Assembly (NCBI GenBank): GCA_019454105.1
Contig: CP075364.1
Coordinates: 124,001 to 188,000 of the forward strand
Direction of reading: 5' to 3'
Length of the DNA stretch: 64,000 nt
From: Fimbriimonadaceae bacterium
Lineage (GTDB): Bacteria; Armatimonadota; Fimbriimonadia; Fimbriimonadales; Fimbriimonadaceae
Shown: positions 16,118 through 24,081 of the stretch, piece after piece
Position numbering within the stretch: position 1 is the stretch's first letter
How the letters are laid out: each line of letters opens with the position of its first letter
Program-made: the position numbers and the translations under genes
Notes under the pieces: model-generated
Told to the model about the DNA's origin: nothing
Seen by the model: the letters and a program-made list of their open reading frames with translations, nothing else
The model's database searches: none

Positions 16118-19100
16118 GCGGCTCGCGCTTTGGCGCGAGGTCGGGGCGTGGTGGGCGGGGGAGCCTGGGCGCGAGTTCGTCCAATGGCGGGACGCCCGCG
16201 GCGTCCGCCGCGAGAAGACACGGACGCTGCCTGGGCACGAGAAGCCCTATGAACCCGTGGCGTATCACGAGGACCTGAGCACCGAGATCACCCTGCGCCC
16301 CCGCAAGACCCGGGACGAGAAGGTGGCCCTGGCCTGTGGCGCGACGGACCCACCTGGTCCGCGAACCTCCGGAGCCCGGCACGGTCACGCTGCCTTGCGC
16401 TTGGTCTCGGGGTACAGCTTTGGGAGGAGCGTGCTCTTGGCCCGCGAACTGCCGAGACGGTGCGCGGCCGCCGGCATCGCTGCGGCGGCGATCACCGACC
16501 ACTTCGCCCTCACCGGGGCGGTGGAGTTCGTGCGCGAGGCGAAGGAGTGCGGCGTCCGTGCTTTGGTCGGGGCTAGCTTTGAGATGGACGTCGGCGGGGA
16601 GGTCGTGCTCTTGGCCCGCGACAAGACAGGCTATTCGAACCTGTCGCAGCTTGTCTCGCGTTGCCACTTGGAGGAGCCGCGCCTCTTTCCGCTCTGCACC
16701 CGGGCCCGGCTGGAGGCGCACAGCGAGGGATTGTTGTGCCTGACTGGGGGCGACAACGGCAGACTCGACCAGCTGCTTCTGAGAGGCCAGTTCGAGGAGG
16801 CGGCCCGATGGCTCGACTTTCTGATCGGGCTCTACGGGCGCGGTCAAGTGTTCGTGGAGGTGGAGCGGTCGTTCCTGCCGTGGGGGCTGACGGTCGAGAG
16901 GCGGCTGGTGGCCTTGGCCGAGTCGCGGGGGGTGCGGCTGGTGGCGGGGGGGGCCGTGCTCCATGCCCGTCCGGAAGACTTCCCGGCTCAGGACGTCGCC
17001 CTGTGCGCGCAGACCCTGTGCACGGTGGAGGAGGTGCTTGGCCGCAAGCCGCTCCGCCATCCCGACCAGCCCAGCGTGCCCGCCCGGCCCCAGCGGTCGC
17101 TGAACGCGGAGAGGCACCTCCGCACCCCGGCCGAAGCGGCCGAGCTTTTCCGTGACAGGCCGGAGTGGCTGGACGCGACTTGGGCGGTGGTGGACCGGTG
17201 CGACGAGGAGGTACTGCCGGGGCGCACGCGGCTGCCACAGCTCTTCGGCGATCCTGGACAGGCCCTGGCCGAGGCGGTGAGCGCGGGCGCCAGCAAGGCG
17301 TACGGTAAACCCACGCGGGCGGTACTGCTCCGGATCGACACCGAGCTGGACCGGATCTTGCGCCTGGGCTTCGCCGACCACTTTTTGGCGGCGTGGGACA
17401 TGTGCCGTTGGGCGCGGGAGCAGGGCATCCTCTATTCGGGCCGGGGCTCTGTGGTCGACTCCGTGGTGTCGTTCTGCCTCGGGTTCAGCAGGATCGACGC
17501 CCACCGCCACCAGCTTCACTTCGACCGGTTCTTGCCTGAGGACGGGAGCAAGAGGCCCGACATTGACATCGACTTCGAGGCCAGGCGGCGGGACGACGTG
17601 AGGAACTACCTTGTGTCGCGCTATGGAGTCGAGAGGGTGGCGACGGTCGCCGCGATCGGGGCTTACAACACGCGGGGGATCGTGCGGGAGGTCGGGAAAG
17701 CTCTGGGGCTAACGCCGGAGGCGCTGGGTTTTTTGAGCAAACGGCTACACGGCGGCGTCACGCCCGAACAACTTGAGTCGGCCCTTGACAAGCGTCCGGA
17801 ACTGCGCGGAGCAGGGATCGATCGTGAGCGGCTGGTGTGGCTGTTCCGACTGGCCCGCGACCTGGCCGACGTGCCCCGGAACATGCGGGCGCACTCCTCG
17901 GGGGTCGTGGTGTCGGACCGACCCCTGGCCGAGACAGTGCCGGTGATGTGGGGCGCGACCGACGCGGCGGGTCATCCGGGCCGCGGCCTGGGCGGGCCCG
18001 AGCGCGAGGAACCGGGGCCAGAAGGACACCTTCGGATCATCCAGTGGGACAAGCGCAGCGCGAAGCACTACTTCGACAAGTTCGACATCCTTTGCCTGCG
18101 GGGGCAGGACGTGCTCGCGGGCACTCAGGCGCGGGTGCGCCGGCAGCAGACCCTTTTCGACGTGGAGAAGGCCCCGGTAGACGACGAAGAGACCTATCGG
18201 GCAATGCGGAGCGGCGAGCTGATCGGCATTCCCCAGTCGGCTTCCCCAGCGATGAGACAGGCGCACGTCCGGGTGCAGACCGCGAACTTGGCCGACGCGA
18301 GCCTGGTGCAGGCGGGCATCCGGCCTGGGGTCGGCGGCGCGGTGAAGATCAACGAACTTATCGCCCGGCGGCGCGGCAAGCCGTACGACACCGTCCACCC
18401 AGAGTTGGAGAAGATCCTCGGGCACACGTATGGGATCGTCGTGTTCCAGGAGCAGATCGACCAGTTGCTCCAGGTGTTCGCCGGGTATTCGAGCGGCGAG
18501 GCGGAGGACATCCGCGACGCAGTGCACAAACGGCGGAAGGAGGACTATGGGCGCACGATCCGGGAGGAGGTGACGGCGAGGATCCTTGCCCATGGCTTTG
18601 GGGCCGACATCGCGGAACATGTTTTCGACCTTATTGCTGGGTTCAAGGGGTACGGCTTTGCCCAAGGTCACGCGCTGGCCTTTGCCGAGATCTCGATCCG
18701 GTCGATCTATTGCCAACAGAACTTTCCGGCCGAGTACTTCGCAGCCCTGCTCGACGCCCAGCCGGCGGGCTACTACGGCCCCTGCACTTTAGTGAACGAG
18801 GCGCGGTCGCGCGGGGTGGCGGTGCTGCCGGTCGACGTGGGCCGCTCGGGCCTGACCCATGCAGTGGAGGACGTGCTCGCATCCGAGGAGCCGCACCTAC
18901 TGGTTCCGAACGGAGGGATCAGGCTGCCGCTCCGGATCGTGAAGGGGCTCTCCAAGGAGACCGTCCAGCGGACGGTGGAGCGGCGCGGGGCGGGCTATGA
19001 AGGCTTCCACGACTATGTGCGCCGGGTGAGGCCCCAACGCGACGAGCTTGAGGCGCTGGTCTTGTGCGGGGCGTTCGACCGGTGGTGCCCGAACCGGCGG

Positions 19101-19658
19101 GCTTTGCTTTGGGCGGCGCCGTCCGCGCTGGCGTGGGCGTCGGCTTGCGAGGGACTCTTGTCCGGATCCGGAGACGCGCCCCCGATCGATCTAACGGTCA
19201 CCGATTTCACCGAGGCGGAGAAGCGGGTCCGCGAGCGGAGTGTGTTGGGGCTGGACATCGAACGACACTTGATGGCCTTCGAGCGGGAGCGGGTGGCCGC
19301 GCGCGGGGGGATCACGACGGCTGAAGCGCGCCGGTTGTCGCCGGGCCGCCGGGCGGTAGTGGTAGGGAACCCGATCCGGCTCCGATTCCCGCCGACACCG
19401 AGCGGGAAGCGGGTGGTGTTCTTCGACCTTGAGGACGAGACGGGGTTGCTCAACGTGACTTGCTTCGACCGGGTCTACCAGCGGGACGGGCACGCGATCG
19501 TGTGCTCGCCGTATCTGACCTTGATCGGGGTCGCGCAGTGGCGGGACGGGCACACCGCATTCCTCACCCAGCGGGCGTTTCCTTACAGCCCGGTCGTCAG
19601 CCGGCTTGCCGAGGCGGCCGAGCCTGTGGTGGCCACGGCCGACTTTCTCGTAGGGTAA
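16086..19658 (+). CDS. dnaE2: Error-prone DNA polymerase DnaE2 with N-terminal extension
   Basis: C-family polymerase for mutagenic translesion synthesis, about 1190 residues from GTG 16086. The PHP domain begins near residue 100 and is degenerate (RLVSGYSF where HCHS-type metal ligands are expected; ITDH kept). The palm has the catalytic PDIDIDF at 491-497. The fingers/beta-binding part has HTYGIVVFQEQI and GYGFAQGHALAFA, and an OB domain closes the protein (VVFFDLEDETGLLNVTCF). The first 100 residues (ALWREVGAWW, GREFVQWRDARGV) resemble the small DUF6504-type module usually found with ImuB. The start is uncertain because no ATG precedes the PHP domain. It is coupled to imuB by overlap. Confidence 0.88.
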   Translation: MSGGGRPVGGERLALWREVGAWWAGEPGREFVQWRDARGVRREKTRTLPGHEKPYEPVAYHEDLSTEITLRPRKTRDEKVALACGATDPPGPRTSGARHGHAALRLVSGYSFGRSVLLARELPRRCAAAGIAAAAITDHFALTGAVEFVREAKECGVRALVGASFEMDVGGEVVLLARDKTGYSNLSQLVSRCHLEEPRLFPLCTRARLEAHSEGLLCLTGGDNGRLDQLLLRGQFEEAARWLDFLIGLYGRGQVFVEVERSFLPWGLTVERRLVALAESRGVRLVAGGAVLHARPEDFPAQDVALCAQTLCTVEEVLGRKPLRHPDQPSVPARPQRSLNAERHLRTPAEAAELFRDRPEWLDATWAVVDRCDEEVLPGRTRLPQLFGDPGQALAEAVSAGASKAYGKPTRAVLLRIDTELDRILRLGFADHFLAAWDMCRWAREQGILYSGRGSVVDSVVSFCLGFSRIDAHRHQLHFDRFLPEDGSKRPDIDIDFEARRRDDVRNYLVSRYGVERVATVAAIGAYNTRGIVREVGKALGLTPEALGFLSKRLHGGVTPEQLESALDKRPELRGAGIDRERLVWLFRLARDLADVPRNMRAHSSGVVVSDRPLAETVPVMWGATDAAGHPGRGLGGPEREEPGPEGHLRIIQWDKRSAKHYFDKFDILCLRGQDVLAGTQARVRRQQTLFDVEKAPVDDEETYRAMRSGELIGIPQSASPAMRQAHVRVQTANLADASLVQAGIRPGVGGAVKINELIARRRGKPYDTVHPELEKILGHTYGIVVFQEQIDQLLQVFAGYSSGEAEDIRDAVHKRRKEDYGRTIREEVTARILAHGFGADIAEHVFDLIAGFKGYGFAQGHALAFAEISIRSIYCQQNFPAEYFAALLDAQPAGYYGPCTLVNEARSRGVAVLPVDVGRSGLTHAVEDVLASEEPHLLVPNGGIRLPLRIVKGLSKETVQRTVERRGAGYEGFHDYVRRVRPQRDELEALVLCGAFDRWCPNRRALLWAAPSALAWASACEGLLSGSGDAPPIDLTVTDFTEAEKRVRERSVLGLDIERHLMAFERERVAARGGITTAEARRLSPGRRAVVVGNPIRLRFPPTPSGKRVVFFDLEDETGLLNVTCFDRVYQRDGHAIVCSPYLTLIGVAQWRDGHTAFLTQRAFPYSPVVSRLAEAAEPVVATADFLVG

Positions 19659-19676
19659 GGGGCGGGACGACTCTGA

Positions 19677-19692
19677 CCGGACTGAAATCCGG
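19677..19692. repeat. Small hairpin downstream of dnaE2
   Basis: CCGGA-ctgaaa-TCCGG, a perfect 5-bp stem 19 bases after the dnaE2 stop. There is no T-run, so it is only a weak terminator candidate. Confidence 0.35.
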
Positions 19693-19714
19693 CCATTCAA
19701 AGGCGATTTGGATC

Positions 19715-19733
19715 GGGCCCACAGTCTGGGCCC
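19715..19733. repeat. GGGCCC inverted repeat before the M42 peptidase gene
   Basis: GGGCCC-acagtct-GGGCCC; the right copy lies within the palindrome CTGGGCCCAG. It ends 18 bases before the ATG at 19752 and could be a terminator remnant or an operator. Confidence 0.35.
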
Positions 19734-19751
19734 AGGGTAAAACGGCTGGCT

Positions 19752-20807
19752 ATGAACCTCGACCTCTTGCGCGAGCTCACCGAGGCACACGGCGTTCCGG
19801 GCTCCGAAGACGCGATTCGGAAGATCGTGAGGCGCGAACTGCAGGGCTTGTGCGATTTCAAGACCGACCTCATGGGCAACCTCATCTGCCACCGTCCGCC
19901 CACAAGCGGCGACACGCAGGCCAAGAAGCTCATGCTGGCCGCGCACATGGACGAGATCGGCTTCGCGGTTAAACACGTGAGCGACAAGGGTTTTCTCCGA
20001 ATCGCCCCGCTCGGCGGTTGGGATCCGCGCCAAATGGCGAGCCAACGGGTGAAAGTTCACACCAAGGGCGGGATGCTCGACGGGGTCCTCATGGAGAGCC
20101 GGAAGCCCAAGCACATGCTCCAGCCTGGAGAAGGGGCCAAGGAACCGACGATCGATGACTACTTCATCGACCTCGGACTTTCGGGCGAGCAGGCCAAGGC
20201 CACGGTTCAGATCGGAGACCCGGTGACGATGAACCGGACCTTTCAAACCATGGGCGAGCTTTGCACCTGCAAGGCGATGGACGACCGGGTCGCGGTGTTC
20301 GTCATGATCGAGGCAGTCAAGGCAGCGCGCTCTCACAACGTGGAGCTCTTCGCGGTAGCGACGGTGCAGGAAGAGGTCGGCCTGCGCGGGGCCACCGCTA
20401 GCGGCTGGAGCCTCAATCCAGACGTCGTGGTCGCGATCGACATCACGCTCGCTAACGATATCCCGGGGTTGCCCGACGAACTGGCCGTGACGAGACTCGG
20501 CGAGGGAACGGCGATCAAGGTTCTCGACAGCTCGCTCATCTGTCACCCGAAGGTGGTCAGGCACTTCCGCGACCTGGCCGAGCGGCACGACATCAAGCAC
20601 CAAATCGAGTTGTTGCCGATGGGAGGCACCGACGCGGGTGGCGTCCAACGGCTTCATGGCGGGATTCCGGCCTTCACGCTGTCGGTGCCCTGTCGCTATG
20701 TCCACACGGTCAATGAGACCGTGCACCAGGGCGACGTCCGGGCCTCCATCGACCTGCTGGCGAGGTACATCGAAGACGCCCACAATGGGAACTATTCTTA
20801 CGACTGA
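19752..20807 (+). CDS. M42 family metallo-aminopeptidase (FrvX/PepA-like)
   Basis: Cytoplasmic, usually dodecameric aminopeptidase with two metal ions. The 351-residue protein shows the expected ligands: His of AAHMDEIGF, Asp of CKAMDDR, the catalytic and ligand Glu pair in QEEVGLRGA, Asp of VAIDITL and His of PCRYVHTVNE. The GGTDAG segment is also conserved. It stands alone, 93 bases after dnaE2 and 54 bases before the HMA lipoprotein gene. Substrate preference (glutamyl, lysyl or general) cannot be read from the sequence. Confidence 0.92.
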   Translation: MNLDLLRELTEAHGVPGSEDAIRKIVRRELQGLCDFKTDLMGNLICHRPPTSGDTQAKKLMLAAHMDEIGFAVKHVSDKGFLRIAPLGGWDPRQMASQRVKVHTKGGMLDGVLMESRKPKHMLQPGEGAKEPTIDDYFIDLGLSGEQAKATVQIGDPVTMNRTFQTMGELCTCKAMDDRVAVFVMIEAVKAARSHNVELFAVATVQEEVGLRGATASGWSLNPDVVVAIDITLANDIPGLPDELAVTRLGEGTAIKVLDSSLICHPKVVRHFRDLAERHDIKHQIELLPMGGTDAGGVQRLHGGIPAFTLSVPCRYVHTVNETVHQGDVRASIDLLARYIEDAHNGNYSYD

Positions 20808-20861
20808 GATGGGAGGGCCCGGCGCCCTGGTTCGAATCGGACGTAGAGTAAGGGAGAAGAG

Positions 20862-21278
20862 ATGAGACTGAACTTCCTGATTTTCGTCGCGCTCGTCGTT
20901 GGGTTCGGGCTGACCGGTTGTGAGAACAAGGACCTCTCCGCCCCCGGCCCGGACAAGCAGATCCAGATCGACGACTCGCCCCGGCCCATGTCGAAAGCCG
21001 AGCCAGCGGCCGAGGTTCAGCACGTTGCGAAGACGGATCAGGCTCCGTCGGGCCTCAAAACCGCAGTCCTCAGCGTTCCGGGCATGACTTGCGGCTCCTG
21101 CCCCGAGATCGTGAAGGAGATCATCGCGAAGATGGACGGCGTGCAGAAGGTCGGGACCGACCAGAAGACGTTGACGGCGACTGTCCAGTTCGACCCGAAG
21201 AAGACGGACGCGAACAAGATCGCCGAACAGCTCGGCAAGGCCAACTCGCACTATAAGGCGACGATCAAAGCCTCTTAA
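20862..21278 (+). CDS. Lipoprotein with heavy-metal-associated (HMA) domain
   Basis: The 138-residue protein has a signal peptide ending in the lipobox LTGC (Cys20), a roughly 45-residue linker, and an HMA domain with the metal-binding motif GMTCGSC in a typical betaalphabeta context (VPGMTCGSCPEIVKEII). HMA domains normally occur in cytoplasmic copper chaperones, P-type ATPases or periplasmic MerP. Here lipidation would tether the domain to a membrane facing the periplasm. AAGGGAG precedes the ATG as ribosome-binding site. No copper transporter gene is adjacent. It converges on the VOC gene with 3 bases between stops. Confidence 0.85.
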   Translation: MRLNFLIFVALVVGFGLTGCENKDLSAPGPDKQIQIDDSPRPMSKAEPAAEVQHVAKTDQAPSGLKTAVLSVPGMTCGSCPEIVKEIIAKMDGVQKVGTDQKTLTATVQFDPKKTDANKIAEQLGKANSHYKATIKAS

Positions 21279-21281
21279 GTC

Positions 21282-21650
21282 TCAGGGCGTCCATCGGGGA
21301 TCGAGGAACCTTTGGACTTCGACCCGGTGGCCGTCCGGGTCTTCGGCGAAAAAGTGGTAGATCCCGAACTTCGGGTTTTCTCGGGGTCGGCCGTCGGTCA
21401 AGACCCCGCGGATCGTGAGTCTCTCATGCCAAGCATCGACATCGTCCACGACCCAAGTCAAGATCACTCTCGCGGGTTCTGAAAGCGTTGCGGACTCGCA
21501 CAGCCCAAGGAACACGCCAGGACTGACCCTCAGAATTTGGCACGATCCCTGGTCGAGGGCCAGCGTCAAGCCCATTTTGTCGCGGTAGTACTGGCTGGAT
21601 CTCGCGAGGTCTCGGACTGGCAGGAAGGTGATGAACGCGTCTGGCTGCAT
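21282..21650 (-). CDS. VOC (glyoxalase/bleomycin-resistance fold) protein
   Basis: The 122-residue single-module VOC protein has ITFLPVRDLARSSQYYRDKMGL at the start, VDDVDAWHERL in the middle, and the closing HFFAEDPDGHRVEVQRF with the last-strand Glu. Family members bind a metal and act on small molecules or sequester drugs; the substrate here is unknown. ATG 21650 is chosen because the longer frame from 21710 would overlap the divergent sucC start and its extension is not family-like. Confidence 0.82.
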   Translation of the reverse strand: MQPDAFITFLPVRDLARSSQYYRDKMGLTLALDQGSCQILRVSPGVFLGLCESATLSEPARVILTWVVDDVDAWHERLTIRGVLTDGRPRENPKFGIYHFFAEDPDGHRVEVQRFLDPRWTP

Positions 21651-21694
21651 CTCGCGAGTGAACCCGGGCCTGGGAGCGAGGCGCCCGGAGCCAG

Positions 21695-21700
21695 TATCCT
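21695..21700 (+). promoter_or_regulatory. Putative -10 element of sucC
   Basis: TATCCT ends 8 bases (GAGCGGCC) before the sucC ATG, consistent with a leaderless or nearly leaderless transcript. Confidence 0.45.
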
Positions 21701-21708
21701 GAGCGGCC

Positions 21709-22869
21709 ATGAAGCTTCACGAATATCAGTCTAAAGAGCTGCTCGAAAGGTACGGAGTCGCGGTTCCGAGGGGAACTGTCGCGACAGACGGCCCGTCGGC
21801 CCATCAGGCGGCCGAGCAGTTCGGCGGCAAGGTCGTCGTGAAGGCCCAGGTGCTGATGGGGGGCAGAGGCAAGGCTGGTGGGGTGAAGCTTTTCGACTCG
21901 GCGGACGAAGCGGGGAAGTTCGCAGGGGAGTTGATCGGCAAACGGTTGGTCTCGATCCAAAACCCGACTGGGCTGGTGGTCGAGAAGGTCTTGGTGGGCG
22001 AGCTCATCGATATCGCTGAGGAGTACTACCTTTCCGTGCTTCTTGATCGAGCCGAGCAACGGCTGGTCGTCATGGTGAGCCAGGAAGGGGGCATGGACAT
22101 CGAAGAGGTCGCCGCAACCCATCCGGCGGCGATCGTCCGTCTTTATGTCGACCCGGCATGGGGCCTGGCCGACTTCGAAGTCCGCGATGCGGTCGCGAAG
22201 GCGAACATCCCGGCGAAGGCCCAGCGGCAAATGGTGTCGATGATCAAGGCTCTGGTGAAGACTTATATCGAGTCAGATGCCGACCTTGTCGAGATCAATC
22301 CGGTCGCTTGGACATCGGACGAAAAACTGATCGCGGCTGACGCGAAGGTCAGCATTGACGACAATGCGCTGTTCCGACATCCCGAATACCAGGCGACGAA
22401 GGACGACGCGGCGGAAGACCCCATTGAGGCCGAGGCTTCGCGGCGCGACATCGCCTATGTCCGGCTTGGCGGCGACATCGGCATCATCGGCAATGGGGCC
22501 GGGCTCGTCATGTGCTCGATGGACGAGGTCAAGGCGGCGGGAGGCAATCCAGCGAACTTCTTGGATGTTGGTGGGGGCGCCCAGGCTGAGAGGGTCCAAC
22601 AGTGTGTGGAACTCGTTCTGATGGACGAGAACGTCCGAGGTCTTTTGATCAACATCTTCGGAGGCATCACAAGAGGCGACGAGGTCGCGAAGGGGATCCT
22701 GGAGGCGTTCGGCAAGATCGACGTGAAGATCCCGGTGGTGGCCCGTATCGAGGGCACGGCCTCGGACGAGGCGATCCGGATGCTGGAAGGGACACAGATC
22801 GTGGGGGCGGTGACGATGCAGGAAGCGGCGGCGAAGATCGTGGCGCTGGCTCAATCTAGTACCGGCTGA
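21709..22869 (+). CDS. sucC: Succinyl-CoA ligase (ADP-forming) beta subunit
   Basis: Forms succinyl-CoA or yields ATP from it in the TCA cycle, together with SucD. The 386-residue protein begins MKLHEYQSKELLERYGV, has the ATP-grasp elements VVKAQVLMGGRGKAGG and VEINPVAW, and the CoA-ligase part NFLDVGGGA and FGGITRGDEVAKG. Length is normal. sucD, usually directly downstream, is not here; the next gene encodes a TPR membrane protein. Confidence 0.96.
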   Translation: MKLHEYQSKELLERYGVAVPRGTVATDGPSAHQAAEQFGGKVVVKAQVLMGGRGKAGGVKLFDSADEAGKFAGELIGKRLVSIQNPTGLVVEKVLVGELIDIAEEYYLSVLLDRAEQRLVVMVSQEGGMDIEEVAATHPAAIVRLYVDPAWGLADFEVRDAVAKANIPAKAQRQMVSMIKALVKTYIESDADLVEINPVAWTSDEKLIAADAKVSIDDNALFRHPEYQATKDDAAEDPIEAEASRRDIAYVRLGGDIGIIGNGAGLVMCSMDEVKAAGGNPANFLDVGGGAQAERVQQCVELVLMDENVRGLLINIFGGITRGDEVAKGILEAFGKIDVKIPVVARIEGTASDEAIRMLEGTQIVGAVTMQEAAAKIVALAQSSTG

Positions 22870-22939
22870 ATCGCCAGAATGTGGCCAACGCACTTGACGT
22901 AAACCTCAAACTGTGAGCCACAATCGACCCGAGGGTTCA

Positions 22940-24058
22940 ATGTCTGGCACTTTTGTTCAAGAGGCTTATAAGAGTGGCAACGAGGCCTACTCCCGAGCGG
23001 ACTATGAGGCGGCTAGGGCGAGCTTTTTGGAGGTCACCCGAGCCAATCCGACCTGGGGCGACGGGTGGCGCATGCTGGGCTTTTCCCACTATGGCCTTCA
23101 AGCCTATGCCGCGGCCAGGGAGGCCTTCACGACGGCCGTGGGGCTGGATCCGAGCAACGGCGAAACCCACTACGGGCTCGGACTCGCCGTCTGGGGCGAG
23201 GGCGACCTTGAGGCTTCCGCCCGCCACTTTGATGAAGCCCTGCTCTTGCGGCCCGATCATGCCGGAGCCAAGCAAGCCTTGGTCACTTTGCTGATCGCCA
23301 AGGGGAAGGCCCACTTGCAGAACGACGAGGCGCCTCGGGGGGAGGCCGACCTCGAGAGGGCGGTCAAGATCGATCGCAAGAACCCCGAGCCAGTGACGGT
23401 GCTCGCCAAGCACTACTACGTGACCGGGCAGAAGCCTCGTGCCACCAAGCTGATTCAAGGGGCGCTCGAGGAACTGGCGCACGACCCCCAAATCAAAGCC
23501 ATGGCCGAGCACTTGGGGGTCAAGGCCGACCAAGCGGCCGTCAAGGACGCGGCCAAGAAGGACGCCGTTGTCCAGAGCCAGAAAACGCAGTGTCCAGTCT
23601 GCAAGCGCGAAGTCATGAATTGGGCGGCGATCTGCCCCACCTGCGGGGCCCAGCTCAGGGCCGTGGTTTCGCAGTTCGCGTCGAACAACCCCGTTCCCAA
23701 GGCCACTTGGCAAGAGGTGGCCTATAAGATCATCGCCGGACTCTGGATTTTGAACGGTTCGTACTTGGCCTTTCAGGGAGTGCAGAGGATCGGCAAGGAG
23801 GGCTACATGCCCGGCCTGGAGGCCTTCGAGGTGATCATGGGGGCGATCAACATTGGCGTCGGCATCGGGCTGTTCTTCGAGAACGAGGTCGTCCAGTTCA
23901 TCGCCAAGCTGATGTGCTATCTGGTGATGTTCCGGGCAGGCCTGTCCCTGATCCTGTCGCTGGGCATGGGGTTCACGGTCGATGCGGCGATCAATGCTGC
24001 GATGATCGCCTTGGCCGGTTTCCAGCTCTATATCCTGGCGCAGATTGGGGACGTTTGA
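22940..24058 (+). CDS. TPR protein with zinc ribbon and C-terminal membrane segments
   Basis: The 372-residue protein carries TPR-like repeats over about residues 5-185 (YSRADYEAARASFLEVTRAN, AYAAAREAFTTAVGLDPSNG, EASARHFDEALLLRPDH), a four-Cys zinc ribbon (CPVCKREVMNWAAICPTCG), and three to four hydrophobic helices in the last 110 residues. ATG 22940 is preferred over an in-frame GTG at 22913 because the TPR region follows at once. The TPR part should be cytoplasmic. No family-level function is recognised. A second zinc-ribbon membrane protein is encoded at 62589. Confidence 0.75.
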   Translation: MSGTFVQEAYKSGNEAYSRADYEAARASFLEVTRANPTWGDGWRMLGFSHYGLQAYAAAREAFTTAVGLDPSNGETHYGLGLAVWGEGDLEASARHFDEALLLRPDHAGAKQALVTLLIAKGKAHLQNDEAPRGEADLERAVKIDRKNPEPVTVLAKHYYVTGQKPRATKLIQGALEELAHDPQIKAMAEHLGVKADQAAVKDAAKKDAVVQSQKTQCPVCKREVMNWAAICPTCGAQLRAVVSQFASNNPVPKATWQEVAYKIIAGLWILNGSYLAFQGVQRIGKEGYMPGLEAFEVIMGAINIGVGIGLFFENEVVQFIAKLMCYLVMFRAGLSLILSLGMGFTVDAAINAAMIALAGFQLYILAQIGDV

Positions 24059-24069
24059 GTCCCTCTGTG

Positions 24070-24075
24070 TAAACT
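24070..24075 (+). promoter_or_regulatory. Putative -10 element of the prolyl oligopeptidase gene
   Basis: TAAACT, in the context GTGTAAACT shared with the rimB-like gene, ends 6 bases before the ATG at 24082. It indicates a leaderless transcript. Confidence 0.55.
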
Positions 24076-24081
24076 GCGGGC

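Noticed and set aside
16065-17519. Minus-strand open frame of 484 codons opposite the start of dnaE2
   Set aside because: Low-complexity Arg/Pro/Gln-rich translation typical of antisense in high-GC DNA.
20829-20838. tRNA T-loop-like GGTTCGAATC before the HMA lipoprotein gene
   Set aside because: The flanking five-base arms do not pair, and no acceptor or anticodon arm can be built around it.
19191-21251. Minus-strand open frame of 686 codons opposite dnaE2 and the M42 peptidase gene
   Set aside because: It is the antisense shadow of well-supported genes; the translation is rich in His, Arg and Leu in the way GC-rich antisense frames are, and shows no family motif.
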